A stretch of 64,000 nucleotides of DNA from SG8-41 sp963699525 (GTDB lineage: Bacteria > Pseudomonadota > Gammaproteobacteria > Burkholderiales > SG8-41): contig CAVOUI010000012.1 in the NCBI GenBank assembly GCA_963699525.1, positions 1 to 64,000 of the forward strand, written 5' to 3'. Positions 51,050-59,242 of this stretch are shown here, piece by piece. The notes under the pieces were generated by a model that made no database searches, was not told the DNA's origin, and saw nothing but the letters and a program-made list of their open reading frames with translations. The stretch's first letter is position 1, and every line of letters starts with the position of its first letter. The position numbers and the translations under genes were made by a program.

Positions 51050-52068
51050 TGGGGCTTGATGCCGATGGCTTCGCCGAGCTTGCGTGTGCGGGCGATGTAG
51101 TCGCGCGCAAAGGCCTCGAATTTCGCCGGCGGGCTCGACACCGGCTCCGCGCCGAGCACGAACAGGCGCTCGCCGACGTCGGGCAGCGCAAGAATGCGCG
51201 CCATTTCCTTTGACACGCGCTCCCGGATCGGCAGCGGGGTGCCGGCCGGCGCGAACACGCCGAACCAGTCGTCGCCCTCGTACCCGGGCAGCCCCGCTTG
51301 CGCGAGGCTCGGTATGCCCGGCAGGAAACGGGCGCCGGCGGGAGATGTCGTCGCCAGGATTTGCAGCTTGCCCGCCCGCGCGAGCGGGATCGCATTCGGG
51401 CCCGGCGCAAACGCGTAGAGGACCCGCCCGGTCATCGCCTCGTTGACCGCTTCCGGCGTGCCGCGCTGCGGCGCATGGTCGGCCTTGATGCCCGCGAGGT
51501 GGGCCACGGCGGCCGCGTGTAGATGGGCGGTGCTGCCGACGCCGGCCGAAGTGTAGAAAATTCCGGCGGGCTGCTTCTTGGCGTACGCGATCATCTCCTT
51601 GAGCGAGCTGAAGCCGTGCGACGTCGATACGACCAGGAAGCTCGGCGAACGCGCCATCTGGCCGACGCCCGAGAAATCGCGCGTCGCGTCGTAGGGCAGG
51701 CTGCGATCGATCGCGGCGCGCACGGCGAACGCGCTCGCCACCGCGAGGAAGGTGCGGCCATCGGGCTTCTGTGTCGCGACGTACTGGGAACCGACCACGC
51801 CGCCGGCGCCCACCCGGTTATCCACCAGCGCGGTGATCTTCCAGTTGTCGGCAAGGTGCTTCGCGACGATGCGCATGATGACGTCCGTGCCGCCGCCCGC
51901 TGTGAAAGGGACCACGAAGCGGATTTGCTGCGGCGGATAGCCTGCGGCGGGGTCGGGTGCCTGCGCCGGCGCCAACGCGGGCACCACCAGTGCGGCGACC
52001 GCCAGGACACGCAGCACCGGCAAGACGCCGCAGTGGCAACGAACGGAAGTCAACGAGCTTGGTTTCAT
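51046..52068 (-). CDS. Bug/TctC-family periplasmic solute-binding protein 6
   Basis: A 340-residue protein with signal peptide (VLRVLAVAALVVPALAPAQA), YPPQQIRFVVPFTAGGGTD and VDNRVGAGGVVGSQYVATQK. ATG 52068 behind GGAAAACC is preferred over the frame's earlier start. It sits between two Rid-family genes with a 4-bp overlap on one side and an 11-bp gap on the other, implying that its ligand feeds a pathway that produces imines or enamines. Confidence 0.86.
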   Translation of the reverse strand: MKPSSLTSVRCHCGVLPVLRVLAVAALVVPALAPAQAPDPAAGYPPQQIRFVVPFTAGGGTDVIMRIVAKHLADNWKITALVDNRVGAGGVVGSQYVATQKPDGRTFLAVASAFAVRAAIDRSLPYDATRDFSGVGQMARSPSFLVVSTSHGFSSLKEMIAYAKKQPAGIFYTSAGVGSTAHLHAAAVAHLAGIKADHAPQRGTPEAVNEAMTGRVLYAFAPGPNAIPLARAGKLQILATTSPAGARFLPGIPSLAQAGLPGYEGDDWFGVFAPAGTPLPIRERVSKEMARILALPDVGERLFVLGAEPVSSPPAKFEAFARDYIARTRKLGEAIGIKPQ

Positions 52069-52078
52069 GGTTTTCCTT

Positions 52079-53404
52079 TCAGGGAACATACACCCAGAGA
52101 TCCAGCATCACGACCGCGCCCGGAACGCCGAGCGCGGGCACTTCGATCGCCGAGAACGGCAGGTGCCGGCCGGGCAGGTATTGCTGCCAGACCTGCCAGG
52201 CGCCGTTGAAGTCGCCAAGACTCGTATGGAACTGCTGCGCGCGCACCACGTTGGCGAGTGAAGTGCCGGCCTTGCGGCAGATGCGCTGCGCCTGCGCGAG
52301 CACGGTGTCCATCTGCAGTTGCACGGCGCTGCCAAAGTGCGGCTGGCGCGGATCGATGCGCGCTGACGGGGCGAGCGCTCCGCCCGCGTCCACCGCCATC
52401 AGCCCGGACAGAAACAGCAGGTCACCGGCGCGGATTGCCTGCACGTGGCCGGCGTAGGCCGTGGGCACGCCGGCATCGATCACCTGTTTGCGGGTGCGGC
52501 CGCCGCGGCGCAGGCTGAGGGTGTTGATCTCGATGCGGCCGGCCTCGCAGATGAAGCCGGGCGTGGCGGTGGTGATGAGGGTGGTGGCGGGCGGCGACTC
52601 CGGAAAGTGCTTCGCCCACACTTCGTTGAAGGCCGGGATGTCATTGACGTCGCGCAGGTAGACCTGCGCCTTCACCACTTCGGCGAGCGTGTTGCCGACG
52701 CTCGCCAGCGCAGGCTTGAGCTTGCGCTCGATCACGAACTCGGTCTCGAGCTTGATCGGCGTGCCCTTCCACAGGTGCCCGGCCGGCATCCGTGCCGCGG
52801 GATCGATCGGGCCTTCCTCGGTCTTGAGCGCTTCCGCGGTCTGGCCCGCCACGAACACGTAGTCGCCGCAGGTGAGCACCGGGCTGTAGGCGGAGGTCGC
52901 GTGCACCGGAAGATTCTTCGGGCGGTGCTGCACCACCTCGAAGCCCTTGGCGGGGACGACCGCCATCAGCTGCACTTCCATGTCCTGCCCCGCGAGCAGG
53001 AATTTCTGATGCAGGTTCGAGGTGCTGGGCGGCACGTGGCCCGCGAAGAAATCGCGCCGCACTTCGTGGTAGGCGGGAACGACCTGCCCGCCCGTGTAGT
53101 ACTGGTCGACCCGCACGACATGCTTGCGGTCGGTGCCGCCGGCTTTCAGCACTTTCTCGAAATTGGCAAAGATGCGCTGCGCCTCTTTTTTGTGCTTCGG
53201 CAGACCGTGGCGCGGCGCGGACTCGTCGACCACCTCGGCCGCCATGCCGCTCACGAAATCGGCTGTGCCTTTGTGTCCGGTGGCAAACACCCAGCGGCCG
53301 GCGCGCACGCCGGGCGCGTAGCGAATGTCGCCGGGCTGGATGGTGACCGGAAGCAACGCGGTGACTGCGGATTCGGGCCGCGCGGACTTCTTGCTGGCAG
53401 GCAT
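52079..53404 (-). CDS. Three-domain Rid-family fusion protein
   Basis: A 441-residue protein composed of three consecutive RidA-like domains: about 15-155 (YAPGVRAGRWVFATGHKG, HVVRVDQYYTGGQVVPAYHE), about 165-300 (YSPVLTCGDYVFVAGQTAEA, VVKAQVYLRDVNDIPAFNE) and about 310-441 (IRAGDLLFLSGLMAVDAGGA, VVRAQQFHTSLGDFNGAWQV). Each domain has the beta-alpha-beta Rid pattern. Single-chain trimers of this kind would mimic the homotrimer of RidA. It is the first gene of the Rid-Bug-Rid operon. Confidence 0.8.
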   Translation of the reverse strand: MPASKKSARPESAVTALLPVTIQPGDIRYAPGVRAGRWVFATGHKGTADFVSGMAAEVVDESAPRHGLPKHKKEAQRIFANFEKVLKAGGTDRKHVVRVDQYYTGGQVVPAYHEVRRDFFAGHVPPSTSNLHQKFLLAGQDMEVQLMAVVPAKGFEVVQHRPKNLPVHATSAYSPVLTCGDYVFVAGQTAEALKTEEGPIDPAARMPAGHLWKGTPIKLETEFVIERKLKPALASVGNTLAEVVKAQVYLRDVNDIPAFNEVWAKHFPESPPATTLITTATPGFICEAGRIEINTLSLRRGGRTRKQVIDAGVPTAYAGHVQAIRAGDLLFLSGLMAVDAGGALAPSARIDPRQPHFGSAVQLQMDTVLAQAQRICRKAGTSLANVVRAQQFHTSLGDFNGAWQVWQQYLPGRHLPFSAIEVPALGVPGAVVMLDLWVYVP

Positions 53405-53464
53405 CAATTCAGGCTCTGGCGAGGGTGGAGCAGGAACATCAAAGATAGCTTTGCGGGATCCTGA

Positions 53465-55735
53465 TCACTCGAGAACACCGAGGGTGACGATGCTTTGCGG
53501 ACTATTGCCCGCGGCGAACGGGCTATTCGCGATCGCCGTTAACGCACCGGTGGCCGGGTTGATCGCATAGGCGGAAATGCTGTTGTTGTTGATACCGGAA
53601 TTCGCGGCATAGGCGAACCTACCGCTGAAGTCCACGGTTACCGATCGCGGTTCCAGGCCTGCGGCGAAGGGGCTAGGCAGCGTCAGCGCACCGGTGGCGG
53701 CGTTGATCCCGTAGGCGGAGATGCTGTTGGAGCCGTTGTTCGCCACGTAGACAAACCGTCCGGCCGGGTCGACCGTCACCGACCAGGGCGTCAAGCCCGC
53801 GGCGAATGGGCTTCCGGTAATCAGGGTCAGTGCACCCGTGACGGAGTCGATCGAATACGCCGATACGCCGGAGCCACCGCTGATGTGCGTCACGTAGACG
53901 AAGCGCCCGTTTGGGTCCACCGTCACCGACCGAGGGCCCTGGCCTGTCAGGATTGTGCCTATCGGCGTGAGAGTGCCCGGATTGAGGATCACACCCGTAT
54001 CAATCCGGTAGGCCGAAACGCTGTTGCCCTGAAAATTCGCCACGTACACGAACCGCCCGCTCGGGTCCACCGTTACGGAAACGGGGTCGTTCCCAGCGGC
54101 ATATGGGCTGGCCAGGCCGGCGAGGACCCCGTTATTCGGGTCGATCGAGTAGGCGGAGACGCTATCGGAGCCAAGATTCGCTACGTAGAGGAACCGCCCG
54201 CTCGGGTCGACGGCGACGGACTGGGGCCCGGACACAGCGGCAACCCCGCCGGAGAACGGGCTTCCCGGCACCGGCGTCAGGGCCCCTGTGCCGGGGTTGA
54301 TCGCGTAGCCCGAGAGATTGTTGGAACCGGCGTTAGCGGCGTAGACAAATCTTCCCATCGGATCGGCGGCGACCGATAGCGGCGTGTCCTCCGTGAGGCT
54401 GTTGCCGGCCGGCGCCAGAGCGCCCGTGGACGCGTTGATCGTATACGCGGAAACCGAGTTGCCCACGCTGTTCGCCGCATAGGCGAATCTGGGCCGGAAG
54501 ACGAGCGGCGCCGTTCCCTTGCTCACGGCGACGGATCTCGGAGCCGACTGGGCACTGACGGTTGCGGAACTCGCGAGTGGCGTGAGCGCGCCGGTCGCGT
54601 TGTTCAGCCGATACATGGAGACGTCGTTCGAGGCGACATTCGTCACGTATACAAACTGACTGCTCGGATCGACGGCAACTGAGCGGGGGCTGCTGCCCGC
54701 CGGGAACGGACTTCCACCGACCGGCATCAGCACCCCGCTGGCCGCGTCGATCGTGAAGGCGGAAACCGTTCCGGAGACCTCATTCGTCGCGTACACAAAT
54801 TGCCCGCCCGCGTCCACGGCAACGCTGCTGACACCGCTGCCGGCAAGAAACGGGCTTCCGGCCACGGGCGTCAGCGCCCCGGTGGCCGCGTCGATCCGGT
54901 ATACGGATACGTTGTTTGAGGCGCCATTTGCCGCCACGACGAACCGCCCGCCCGGCTCGACCAGGACCGACTGGAGACCCGATTCAGCGGCAAACGGGCT
55001 GCCGGGCACCGGCGTCAGAGCACCGGTGCTGGTGTTGATCGAATACGCCAAGATCTTTTTGTCGAGGAGATTGCTGGCCGCCACGTAGGCGAATCGGCCG
55101 CCCGGATCCACGGCCACGGAGAGGGGATTGGTGCCCGTCATGAACGGGCTCCCCGGCGCCGGAGTCAACGCGCCGGTGGCCGCGTTGATCGTGTAGCCGG
55201 AGATCGTGTCGGAAAGCTGGTTCACCGCATAAGCAACGCGCCCTGCCGCATCCACGGCCACGGATATCGGGCTATTGCCTGCAGCGAATGGGCTGCCCGC
55301 AACGGCAGTCAGCGCCCCGCTCGTGGGGTTGATCGTGTAGGCCGCGACGGCGCCCGCGTTGACATTGCTTGCCACAAAGACAAACCGGGCGTCGGCGTCC
55401 ATCGCGACGGACGCGGCTCCCGGGATACCCGCGACGTAGCCGCGTGGCCGCAACTGGCCGGTGGCGGCGTCGACGGCGAAGATGGAGACTGAACTTTCCT
55501 GACCGTTGGCCACGTAGGCAAAGCGCGGCGCAGTTACCGTGGCTGGCGGCGGCATTCCACCGCCACCGCCACCGCCACCGCCTCCACCACCGCACGCAGC
55601 GAGGGCGATGGAAACCAGGAGCAGCGATGTCTTGAGAAATCGGTGTTTCAATCCGTTCGCGATCCCGGATTGCCCCGGCGGATCGTCGAGGGCAGGGCAG
55701 TACGAAATCGCGGCTGAGTTTTTCGGTTCCATCAT
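53465..55735 (-). CDS. Exported lipoprotein with repeated beta-propeller (lactonase-like) blades
   Basis: Up to 756 residues. A lipobox LAAC followed by a run of glycines (about 12) precedes many copies of a roughly 43-residue unit with the pattern SVAVD-(P/A)-x-GRF-x-Y-VAN and SAYxINxxTGALTPVxGSPF. Around 15 units suggest two 7-bladed propellers or one large superhelical propeller. The true start may be the second ATG (55732) or TTG near 55651 because the signal peptide begins at about residue 30. It is a surface or periplasmic scaffold of unknown role. Confidence 0.8.
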   Translation of the reverse strand: MMEPKNSAAISYCPALDDPPGQSGIANGLKHRFLKTSLLLVSIALAACGGGGGGGGGGGGMPPPATVTAPRFAYVANGQESSVSIFAVDAATGQLRPRGYVAGIPGAASVAMDADARFVFVASNVNAGAVAAYTINPTSGALTAVAGSPFAAGNSPISVAVDAAGRVAYAVNQLSDTISGYTINAATGALTPAPGSPFMTGTNPLSVAVDPGGRFAYVAASNLLDKKILAYSINTSTGALTPVPGSPFAAESGLQSVLVEPGGRFVVAANGASNNVSVYRIDAATGALTPVAGSPFLAGSGVSSVAVDAGGQFVYATNEVSGTVSAFTIDAASGVLMPVGGSPFPAGSSPRSVAVDPSSQFVYVTNVASNDVSMYRLNNATGALTPLASSATVSAQSAPRSVAVSKGTAPLVFRPRFAYAANSVGNSVSAYTINASTGALAPAGNSLTEDTPLSVAADPMGRFVYAANAGSNNLSGYAINPGTGALTPVPGSPFSGGVAAVSGPQSVAVDPSGRFLYVANLGSDSVSAYSIDPNNGVLAGLASPYAAGNDPVSVTVDPSGRFVYVANFQGNSVSAYRIDTGVILNPGTLTPIGTILTGQGPRSVTVDPNGRFVYVTHISGGSGVSAYSIDSVTGALTLITGSPFAAGLTPWSVTVDPAGRFVYVANNGSNSISAYGINAATGALTLPSPFAAGLEPRSVTVDFSGRFAYAANSGINNNSISAYAINPATGALTAIANSPFAAGNSPQSIVTLGVLE

Positions 55736-56093
55736 GCCTCCTCGATCGTCCTCGCTGCGGGTCGCGCGATGCGAGCGGACCTGGAGGGGGTGTTGTTCGA
55801 TTTCCGGACCATTGTATGCCCCTTGGCGTTGCCTTGGCGCCCTTGGGCTTCGTAGAGCAAGCCGGAAGGATGAACATCGAAGGAACCGGGCCCGATTTTT
55901 TGTCGATTGACTGAGCCTGGCCCCTTCATCTCATTGATTAGCGCATCAGGGCGATGCGCTCCGGATCCGGTGTCAGGATTATTGCCACAGGTGGAAGGGG
56001 TGGGGACCGCCTTTGCTTGGGCAGAATCGCGCCAAACCCCGGCGACGACAAATGGGCAAGCCCATTTTCCGATCCCGCCGTTATCATTCCTGT
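55736..56093. other. Intergenic region between the propeller lipoprotein and the saccharopine dehydrogenase-like gene
   Basis: About 360 bp with the divergent promoters of two operons. No convincing gene, tRNA or terminator is visible. One GGCCCC-containing remnant of the GGGGTC repeat family lies near 55920. Confidence 0.4.
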
Positions 56094-57188
56094 ATGCGGG
56101 TGGTCGTACTAGGCGGCTACGGAAACTTCGGGGCTCGAATCTGCCGGGAGCTCGCCGGAGATTCAGGGATCGAGGTCATTTCGGCTGGCCGCAACCCACT
56201 TGCGATCCCTTCCGGAGCAAACATCCGGACTGCGCGGCTCGATCTCGCGTCTAGTGATTTTCCCGCAGCGCTTCGATCGCTGTATCCGGACCTGGTCATG
56301 CATTGCGCCGGCCCGTTTCAGGGCCAGGATTATCGAGTAGCCGCGGCGGCGCTCGCGGCGGGCGCGCACTACATTGATCTCGCGGACGGCCGCGCCTTCG
56401 TTGCCGCGTTTGCAGGGCAGCTGGATGCTGTCGCACGGGCGGCAGGGCGATTGGCGATCACCGGGGCGAGCACCTTGCCCGGGCTCTCGTCCGCGGTTGT
56501 GGACCACCTTGCGCAGCGCTTCCAGAAAATAGACGAAATCCAGATCTCGATTGCGCCTGGCCAGAAGGCGCCGCGCGGGACCGCCACGATCGCGGGAGTT
56601 CTGAGCTACGCCGGCAAGCCGTTCAAGCGACTGCGCCTCGGACGCTGGTCGGATGCGTGGGGCTGGCAGGGGCTGAAGCGCATCCGGTTCGCCGGCGTGG
56701 GGATGCGTCTTGCAGCCGCGTGCGACGTGCCCGACCTTGAGCTCTTTCCGCGGCGCTATCCGGGCGTGCGCACGGTCGAGTTTCGCGCGGCGCTGGAACT
56801 CAGCGTCCAGACGATGGGTATCGCGCTGATGGCTTCGCTGCGGCGAGCGGGATTGCCGTTGCCGCTCGAGCGATGGGCCGGCTTTGTGAACCGCGCGGCT
56901 TCGCTTCTTGACCGGTTTGGCACGGACCGTGGCGGAATGCTTGTGTCCGTGAGCGGTATGCGCCTCGACGGACGCCGGGGAAGCGCCGAATGGCACATTA
57001 CTGCCGGGAACAATCACGGCCCGGAGATACCGTGCATGGCGGCGATCCTCATGGCGCGTAAACTCGCGAGCGGGGAGATCACCATGAGCGGCGCGCATCC
57101 CTGCATGGGGTTCCTCGGCCTCGCCGACTTCGAGCCCGAGTTTGCGCGCTGGGGCATGACGACCGTCATCGAGGAGCATCCGGCTTGA
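56094..57188 (+). CDS. Saccharopine dehydrogenase-like NAD(P)-binding protein
   Basis: A 364-residue protein. The N-terminal Rossmann fold has VVVLGGYGNFGARICRELAG and is followed by DLVMHCAGPFQGQDYRVAAA and HYIDLADGRAFVAAFAG, the pattern of saccharopine dehydrogenase-like (SDH-like) trans-acting enoyl reductases and related proteins. The C-terminal part is distinct (ISVSGMRLDGRRGSAEWHIT). ATG 56094 begins the Rossmann strand directly. It is followed closely by a DUF2269-type and an SRPBCC gene on the same strand. Confidence 0.78.
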   Translation: MRVVVLGGYGNFGARICRELAGDSGIEVISAGRNPLAIPSGANIRTARLDLASSDFPAALRSLYPDLVMHCAGPFQGQDYRVAAAALAAGAHYIDLADGRAFVAAFAGQLDAVARAAGRLAITGASTLPGLSSAVVDHLAQRFQKIDEIQISIAPGQKAPRGTATIAGVLSYAGKPFKRLRLGRWSDAWGWQGLKRIRFAGVGMRLAAACDVPDLELFPRRYPGVRTVEFRAALELSVQTMGIALMASLRRAGLPLPLERWAGFVNRAASLLDRFGTDRGGMLVSVSGMRLDGRRGSAEWHITAGNNHGPEIPCMAAILMARKLASGEITMSGAHPCMGFLGLADFEPEFARWGMTTVIEEHPA

Positions 57189-57678
57189 GCGGCGTCTTGC
57201 GTTCTGGAAGACGGCGCATGTCCTGAGCGCGGCGATCCTGTTCGGCACCGGGATCGGCATCGCATTCTTCTGCTGGTTCGGGTTCCGGCGCGCGTTGCGG
57301 ACCGGCGACATCGCGGGGCTGCGCCTCATGCTGCGGCTGACCGTGCTGGCTGACGCCTGGTTTACTGCGCCAGCCGTCGTCTTTCAGGCGGCCAGCGGTC
57401 TGGTCCTAATGATTCTCCTCGGCTGGCCGCTGGCGAGCCCATGGTCCATCGCTGTTTGGTCGTTGTTCATATTCACGGGCGCCTGCTGGTTACCGGTGAT
57501 CGTCATGCAGGTCTGGCTGAGCCGCGAGGCCGACCGTGCGCCCTCCATCGAAGCACTGCCTGCGCGATTTCACCAGTGGTTTCGCCTGTGGTTTGTGCTG
57601 GGGATTCCGGCGTTCACGGCGGTGGTGCTGCTTTTCTATTTGATGATCGCGAAGCCGTTTGCCATAACGCTTGCGTGA
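57184..57678 (+). CDS. DUF2269 family membrane protein, start codon not visible
   Basis: A protein of about 165 residues with four membrane helices: FWKTAHVLSAAILFGTGIGI and DAWFTAPAVVFQAASGLVLM carry the conserved H and early motif of DUF2269. The frame is open from about 57160, but no ATG, GTG or TTG is in frame before residue 1 of the family, so the start may be hidden by a one-base indel at the junction with the preceding stop. ATG at 57328 would remove the first helix. It lies between the SDH-like and SRPBCC genes. Confidence 0.65.
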   Translation, partial: LERRLAFWKTAHVLSAAILFGTGIGIAFFCWFGFRRALRTGDIAGLRLMLRLTVLADAWFTAPAVVFQAASGLVLMILLGWPLASPWSIAVWSLFIFTGACWLPVIVMQVWLSREADRAPSIEALPARFHQWFRLWFVLGIPAFTAVVLLFYLMIAKPFAITLA

Positions 57679-57680
57679 CC

Positions 57681-58145
57681 ATGGCCCACGGTAGGCTCGT
57701 CTTTGTCATGCCTGCGGGTAGCCCGGACGCGTTCGAAGCTTTCTTCAATCACAGCGTCAGGCTCCGCTGGGACACGCTGTTGAGCGTCAACTACGTGGAA
57801 AGCGGCGGAACGCATCCTTACGTCGGCGCCGTCTCGACGAACCGCGGGCGCGGATGGAAAACGGGCATGACGATGCGCACGCGCTTCCTGTCCTACGATC
57901 CGCCGCGCCAGGCGTCCGCGGAACTGGTCGAACCCACGGGCCCATTCGCACTCTGGGCCGCATCGATGCGATTCAAGGACCGCGATGACGGAGGATCGGA
58001 TCTGATCTACACGTATGCGATCCGGCTGCGACCCCGCTGGGTCGGTGTATTGTTAGATTGGCTTGCCGGTATCCTGTTCGCGTGGGAAACGCGGCGGCGA
58101 TTTGCGGCGATGGCGGACTATTTGCGCGCGGTTCGAGAGAAGTAG
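57681..58145 (+). CDS. SRPBCC-family protein
   Basis: A 154-residue protein with the START/SRPBCC-like helix-grip pattern: an N-terminal strand GRLVFVMPAGSPDAFEAFFN, central MRTRFLSYDPPRQASAELVE, and C-terminal helix FAWETRRRFAAMADYLRAV. Such proteins bind hydrophobic ligands. It begins 2 bp after the DUF2269 gene, so the three genes are one operon; the ligand could be the substrate of the SDH-like enzyme. Confidence 0.7.
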   Translation: MAHGRLVFVMPAGSPDAFEAFFNHSVRLRWDTLLSVNYVESGGTHPYVGAVSTNRGRGWKTGMTMRTRFLSYDPPRQASAELVEPTGPFALWAASMRFKDRDDGGSDLIYTYAIRLRPRWVGVLLDWLAGILFAWETRRRFAAMADYLRAVREK

Positions 58146-58198
58146 GGTCAATCAGGCTTTTCAATTATCAGTTCCCGCAATAGACACCGGAGACGAAG

Positions 58199-58387
58199 AT
58201 GGCAAACAACGTTCAGGAAATCGTGGTGACCGATATCAGGATCCCGTTCGTGTCGATGGTCGTGCTGATGGTGAAGTGGGCGCTCGCGGCGATCCCGGCA
58301 TTCATCATTCTGATTAGTATCGGGGTGGCGGTCTCGATCCTGCTCACCGCGCTGTTCGGCCCCATGGACTGGCATGGGAGGATGTAG
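58199..58387 (+). CDS. Small membrane protein of unknown function
   Basis: A 62-residue protein with one or two membrane helices (VSMVVLMVKWALAAIPAFII and LISIGVAVSILLTALFG) and a short N-terminal amphipathic part (NNVQEIVVTDIRIPF). The ATG follows ACACCGGAGACGAAG. It lies 53 bp beyond the SRPBCC gene and may be the last gene of that transcript. No known family. Confidence 0.6.
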   Translation: MANNVQEIVVTDIRIPFVSMVVLMVKWALAAIPAFIILISIGVAVSILLTALFGPMDWHGRM

Positions 58388-58402
58388 AGGACCCGGCCGC
58401 GG

Positions 58403-58563
58403 GGTCAGACCCCCTTGATGCGGTAGTGGCAGCCCGCCGCGGACTCGAACCGCGAACCTTCCGCTTCAGAGGCGGACGCTCTACCAATTGCGCTAGCGGG
58501 CAGCAGGTTTGCCGGACCGGGGTCCGGTCTCGTTCGACCGTGCGCTGTCGTGGGAAGTTCGAA
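58403..58563. repeat. Direct repeat unit carrying tRNA-Gln, right copy
   Basis: The right-hand copy of the ~160-bp unit at 48523-48684, same orientation, about ten substitutions plus one indel. Its right edge abuts an AT-rich patch and the truncated Bug gene, which suggests a duplication or integration junction. Confidence 0.75.
58427..58502 (-). tRNA. tRNA-Gln(CTG), right copy
   Basis: Identical over the tRNA body to the gene at 48548-48623, including the CTG anticodon loop, discriminator G and encoded CCA. The region upstream of its 5' end is shared with the left copy, so both could be transcribed. Confidence 0.92.
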
Positions 58564-58582
58564 TCGAGCCGGCAAAAAAAAA

Positions 58583-59227
58583 TTAAAATGGAAAAGAACG
58601 TGAAAACAAAACGACGTAGGTCGAAAGCATGACCTGGAGATCGCCCGATACCAGGTCGATGAGCGCCGGGCCGCCGCCCTTGTAGGGCACGTGCGTCATG
58701 CGAATGCCGGCGAGCCGCTGGAAGTTCACCCCCGCGAGGTGATCGAGCTGGCCGGGCCCGGAGCTGCCGAAGCGCGTCTCATCCGTGCGCTTCTTCGCCC
58801 ACTCGATGAATTGCCTCGGGTCGCGCACACCGATCGCAGGATTGACCACCATCACGTTGATGATCTCCGCCGCGCGCGTGATCGGCAGGAAATCGCGCTC
58901 CGCGTCGTACGGGAGCTTCTTGTAGAGCCACTGGCTGATCGCGAGCGGGCCCACGCCGCCCACCAGCAGCGTGTAGCCGTCGGGCTCGGCCTTGGCGAGG
59001 AGATCCGTCGCCAGGCGCCCGGCGGCGCCCGGGCGGTTGTCGATGACGATCGTCTGGTGGAGCTGCGCGGCGAGCGGCTCGGCGACGGTGCGCCCGATGG
59101 TGTCGGCGGCCCCGGCCGCCGGGAACGGAATGAGGATGCGGATCGGGCGCACCGGGTAGCTCTGCTGCGCCCATGCCGGTGCCATCGCGATGGACAGCAG
59201 GACAGCGGTCCATGTTGCTTTCTTCAT
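58583..59227 (-). CDS. Truncated Bug/TctC-family solute-binding protein 7
   Basis: A 214-residue product against the usual ~320. The signal peptide (ATWTAVLLSIAMAPAWA), YPVRPIRILIPFPAAGAAD and HVPYKGGGPALIDLVSGDLQ are normal, but after VM the sequence becomes LSTYVVLFSRSFPF and stops in AT-rich DNA. About 110 C-terminal residues, including half of domain 2, are missing, so it should not fold as a working binding protein. The truncation lies next to the right tRNA-Gln copy. Confidence 0.8.
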   Translation of the reverse strand: MKKATWTAVLLSIAMAPAWAQQSYPVRPIRILIPFPAAGAADTIGRTVAEPLAAQLHQTIVIDNRPGAAGRLATDLLAKAEPDGYTLLVGGVGPLAISQWLYKKLPYDAERDFLPITRAAEIINVMVVNPAIGVRDPRQFIEWAKKRTDETRFGSSGPGQLDHLAGVNFQRLAGIRMTHVPYKGGGPALIDLVSGDLQVMLSTYVVLFSRSFPF

Positions 59228-59242
59228 CGTGGTCTCCTCCCG

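Noticed and set aside
48523..58563. Calling the 10 kb block an integrative element
   Set aside because: No integrase, excisionase, relaxase, transposase or phage gene is visible, and the repeats are longer than a typical att site.
58590..58629. A 14-codon peptide in the AT-rich patch (EKNVKTKRRRSKA)
   Set aside because: Too short and in biased sequence; better seen as junction DNA.
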